Assembly: GCA_002840355.1 (NCBI GenBank)
Contig: PHAL01000031.1
Span: 1-33,527, forward strand
Length of the DNA: 33,527 nucleotides
Origin: Elusimicrobia bacterium HGW-Elusimicrobia-3
GTDB lineage: Bacteria; Elusimicrobiota; Elusimicrobia; Elusimicrobiales; UBA9959
Direction: 5' to 3'
Below are positions 31,697 through 33,527 of this stretch, in pieces; the stretch's first letter is position 1; each line of letters opens with the position of its first letter. The position numbers were made by a program, and so were the translations under genes. The notes below the pieces were generated by a model. The model worked only from the letters and a program-made list of their open reading frames with translations. It had not been told where the DNA came from and did no database searches.

Positions 31697-31830
31697 ACTG
31701 TTGACCCCCTGGCGGCCGGCAGGCGTTTATATAAGGAGAAAAGGTGCAATAAAACTGATCCCGAATATTGGCATATTAATTGCTCTGTACAGGTTGCGGA
31801 CAAAAACAAAACAGGGAAGGGGAAACAGAT

Positions 31831-32409
31831 ATGAAAAAGGCGAACATGCTAGCGGTTGCGGCGGCGGTGCTGATGGCGGCGGGGGCCGCGTCCGCCCAGG
31901 GGCTTAAAGTGGATTTCGACGGCAGCAACAGCGCGGCAGTTTCCGGCCTGGGCCTGGCGGCCGCGATAAAAGCGGACAAGGACCTGCTGCCGGCGCAGGC
32001 GGACCTGATACCGGCCCGGGTATACACCCCCGCCGAGTCCGTACCGCTGACTTTAGCGCTGAAGCGGCTGCCCCGCATGGACAAGACCATACTGTCCGCT
32101 ATAAAATATACCGAGACGCACAAGATGGCCCGGGCGAAGGCCTCTTTCGAGTGCCTGCTCAAGACCGGCACGCCGCAGCAGAAGTTCGCCTATGTCTACG
32201 GCGACAGGACCGTGCCCTACAAGTTCCCGGAGACCTGCGCCGCCAAGCCCGAACTGCAGAAGGACATAATCGACGATTTCCTGCACTGGGTCTGCCGGAC
32301 CTACACGGAGTTCGTGGTGCAGTACAACTGCCACCCCACCGACGACGGCGACGAGAAGTGCGACGAGGAACTGGTGGAGCTGATCACCGAGTCCTGCAAT
32401 TGGGAATAA
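31831..32409 (+). CDS. Secreted protein, first gene of a small operon
   Basis: 192 residues from the ATG at 31831, chosen for the signal peptide (MKKANMLAVAAAVLMAAGAASAQ) and AGGGGAAA just upstream; the frame is open from 31780. The mature part has an Ala-rich N-terminus. The C-terminal half contains six Cys (FECLL, ETCAA, HWVCRTY, YNCHP, EKCDEE, ESCNW) and many acidic residues. No family recognised. It is followed 27 bases later by a membrane-protein gene with its own Shine-Dalgarno. Confidence 0.8.
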   Translation: MKKANMLAVAAAVLMAAGAASAQGLKVDFDGSNSAAVSGLGLAAAIKADKDLLPAQADLIPARVYTPAESVPLTLALKRLPRMDKTILSAIKYTETHKMARAKASFECLLKTGTPQQKFAYVYGDRTVPYKFPETCAAKPELQKDIIDDFLHWVCRTYTEFVVQYNCHPTDDGDEKCDEELVELITESCNWE

Positions 32410-32436
32410 CGGGCTAATCCTGCCGGAGGGAAACAT

Positions 32437-32943
32437 ATGATCGAAACTATCGTGTTCGGAATTGTGCTGGCGGCCATGTACGTGCTTCACGGCTCTTCTA
32501 CCATCCCCATGATGACTGGCGTAAGCGCTGCCGCCCTGCTGGGCCTGGCCGCCATAGTGATGCTGGTCCGCGGCCGGAAAGCCAGGGCCGCCGAGCTGGG
32601 GCTGAGGACCGCCGTGCTGGCCCTGAGCTGCGCGGCGATCTACGGCCTGGCCGCGGTTAACTCCTTTACGGCCGCGCGCCGCACCGGGGACATAGCGGCC
32701 GCCTGCGAGGCGTACAAGGCCAAGACCGGGGCCTACCCCGAGAACCTGCGCGCGCTGGTGCCCGAATACCTCAAGAGCGTTCCGGCGGCCAAGTTCACCA
32801 TAATGTGGGCACAGTACCGCCTGGTGGGCAGCCGGCTGATGCATGTCCGCGAGCCCGGCATGCTGGCCTCCGCCTACGACCTGGAAACGAAGAAATGGGA
32901 CATAGTCGCCGTCGCCGAGATGTTCCCCAGGAAGGGCAACTGA
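32437..32943 (+). CDS. Membrane protein with pseudopilin-like C-terminal domain
   Basis: 168 residues. Three hydrophobic segments in the first ~85 (IVFGIVLAAMYVL, AAALLGLAAIVMLV, AVLALSCAAIYGLAAV). The C-terminal ~80 residues read ACEAYKAKTGAYPENLRALVPEYLKSVP, very like the segment that follows the N-terminal helix in GspG-type pseudopilins ('y....g.YP..l..L...yl...p'), but without a prepilin peptidase site. Shine-Dalgarno GGAGGG 6 bases before ATG. Role unknown; envelope localisation is likely. Confidence 0.75.
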   Translation: MIETIVFGIVLAAMYVLHGSSTIPMMTGVSAAALLGLAAIVMLVRGRKARAAELGLRTAVLALSCAAIYGLAAVNSFTAARRTGDIAAACEAYKAKTGAYPENLRALVPEYLKSVPAAKFTIMWAQYRLVGSRLMHVREPGMLASAYDLETKKWDIVAVAEMFPRKGN

Positions 32944-32944
32944 C

Positions 32945-33040
32945 ATGACCTATCTCTATGCCATGGGTTTTTCATTCGTAGCCGCGGCCTTCCTGTCGGC
33001 CGCCCTGGCCTTCGTCATAGAAAAAAACGATTGGTACTGA
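32945..33040 (+). CDS. 31-residue single-pass membrane protein
   Basis: ATG at 32945, one base after the preceding TGA, giving MTYLYAMGFSFVAAAFLSAA and then LAFVIEKNDWY. It is a single hydrophobic helix with a charged tail facing the other side. Tight spacing and sensible composition support a translated small protein, probably a partner of the upstream membrane protein. Confidence 0.55.
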   Translation: MTYLYAMGFSFVAAAFLSAALAFVIEKNDWY

Positions 33041-33046
33041 TATAAA

Positions 33047-33166
33047 GAGAGAGCCCCCTACCGCGAGCGGCAGCGAGCTTCCCCATAAGGACCCTTATCT
33101 AGGGGGAATACACCTTCAGTCAAAGCACGAATACAATTGAGAGAGCCCCCTAGATAAGGGGGCTCT
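33047..33166 (+). promoter_or_regulatory. Array of competing hairpins
   Basis: Direct repeat GAGAGAGCCCCCTA at 33047-33060 and 33139-33152. Between them, CCTTATCTAGGGGG (33093-33106) is the exact complement of CCCCCTAGATAAGG (33146-33159). Two local hairpins compete: CCCCATAAG...CTTAT-CTA-GGGG (33081-33105), and AGAGCCCCC-TAGATAA-GGGGGCTCT (33142-33166). No T tract follows, so a plain terminator is unlikely. Confidence 0.5.
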
Positions 33167-33199
33167 ATCATCGGCCCAGGGGCCGTTACTTTAGTTTGT

Positions 33200-33527
33200 A
33201 CCGCAACCGCGACCGCACACCACACCAGGACGACCGGACAAGAACCGCGAGACGCGGGAGCCGGAGCGCCAACCCGGGAGCCGGAACACCGCCGCAAGGG
33301 GCGGGACCGCTAGCCCAAGAACCCAGCCGCGCGCCGCCAAAGAGGCGGGAGACGGGCCGGAGCACACCCCTGGACGCGCCACACACCGCCATGACCGAAG
33401 CGGGCGCCGCAAGACGCCGCGCGAGAGCGGGCCGCGAACCTGGGGGAACCGAGCACCGGACCGGGGCCGAACCCCGAACCGCACTGCCAACCACGCCGCC
33501 GGTGCAACTAGAAAGATCAGGACTACA
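33200..33527 (+). other. T-depleted, gene-less stretch
   Basis: Only 9 T in 327 bases after 33200, and none in the first 110 (33201-33310). The stretch is G, C and A only, with a repeated GGGAGCCGGA. Several frames are open simply because T (plus) or A (minus) is rare. The longest plus frame (from 33195 to the end) lacks a usable start codon. I see no supported gene. Confidence 0.6.

Noticed and set aside
31644-31907. 87-codon plus-strand frame through the palindromes
   Set aside because: Runs through operator-like palindromes and then overlaps the next gene's signal peptide in another frame.
33186-33507. Several minus-strand frames of 65-102 codons
   Set aside because: Open only because A is rare on that strand; three frames are open at once and none shows a ribosome site or protein-like pattern.
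1-33527. CRISPR arrays, tRNA or rRNA genes
   Set aside because: No regularly spaced repeats and no tRNA or rRNA signature were seen in the gaps between genes.

Overview
The window looks like a chromosomal segment of a GC-rich, diderm (outer-membrane) bacterium that carries an AT-rich accessory island. Best guess for the lineage is Elusimicrobiota or a neighbouring deep-branching phylum. The reasons are many signal-peptide proteins, lipoproteins, a secretin, a PilP-like protein, a PorV-type outer-membrane protein and stand-alone small transcription units. This is an inference from gene content and style, not a proof. No rRNA, tRNA or CRISPR array was seen.

Layout. 1-9.6 kb, all on the minus strand: a surface-protein operon in which a 1878-residue beta-helix/fibronectin protein with a FlgD-like C-terminal domain overlaps (ATGA) a PorV/PorQ-type barrel gene, then a small secreted protein and a polytopic membrane protein that leaves the window. 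Upstream lies a DUF4105-like secreted protein. 9.7-19.4 kb: mostly envelope genes in alternating orientation (TPR-secretin lipoprotein, Cys-rich repeat protein, GNA1162-like lipoprotein, DUF1704 metallopeptidase-like protein, PilP-like protein, scramblase-like protein) plus one XRE-type regulator. 19.4-22.0 kb: a decayed gene, a small cytosolic protein, an ORF6N protein and a UbiA-type prenyltransferase. 22.06-27.78 kb: an AT-rich island with a nucleotide-cyclase-like gene, a KAP P-loop NTPase with two membrane segments and a DpnII/MboI-type endonuclease. Three of the island's gene ends carry related short sequence tags, and a GC-rich 126-nt cloverleaf element and a remnant resembling the tail of the adjacent helicase gene lie inside it. 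27.8-30.9 kb: an AddA/RecB-type helicase-nuclease. 31-33.04 kb: small secreted and membrane proteins. 33.05-33.53 kb: a hairpin array and a stretch almost free of T on the plus strand.

Expression style. Two start modes coexist. Several genes have a -10 hexamer (TAGAAT, TATAAT or TATATT) exactly 6 nt before the start codon, as expected for leaderless mRNAs. Others have G-rich Shine-Dalgarno sequences. Most minus-strand genes end in a GC hairpin of the form CCGCCGGG-loop-CCCGGCGG followed by TTTTGTTTT. In four places this terminator tail runs straight into a TAGAAT/TAAAAT element, so the end of one unit and the promoter of the next are fused.

Most novel candidates: the AT-rich island as a possible defence locus with tagged, cassette-like genes, the cloverleaf element, the composite terminator/leaderless-promoter module, and the T-depleted stretch with competing hairpins at the right end.
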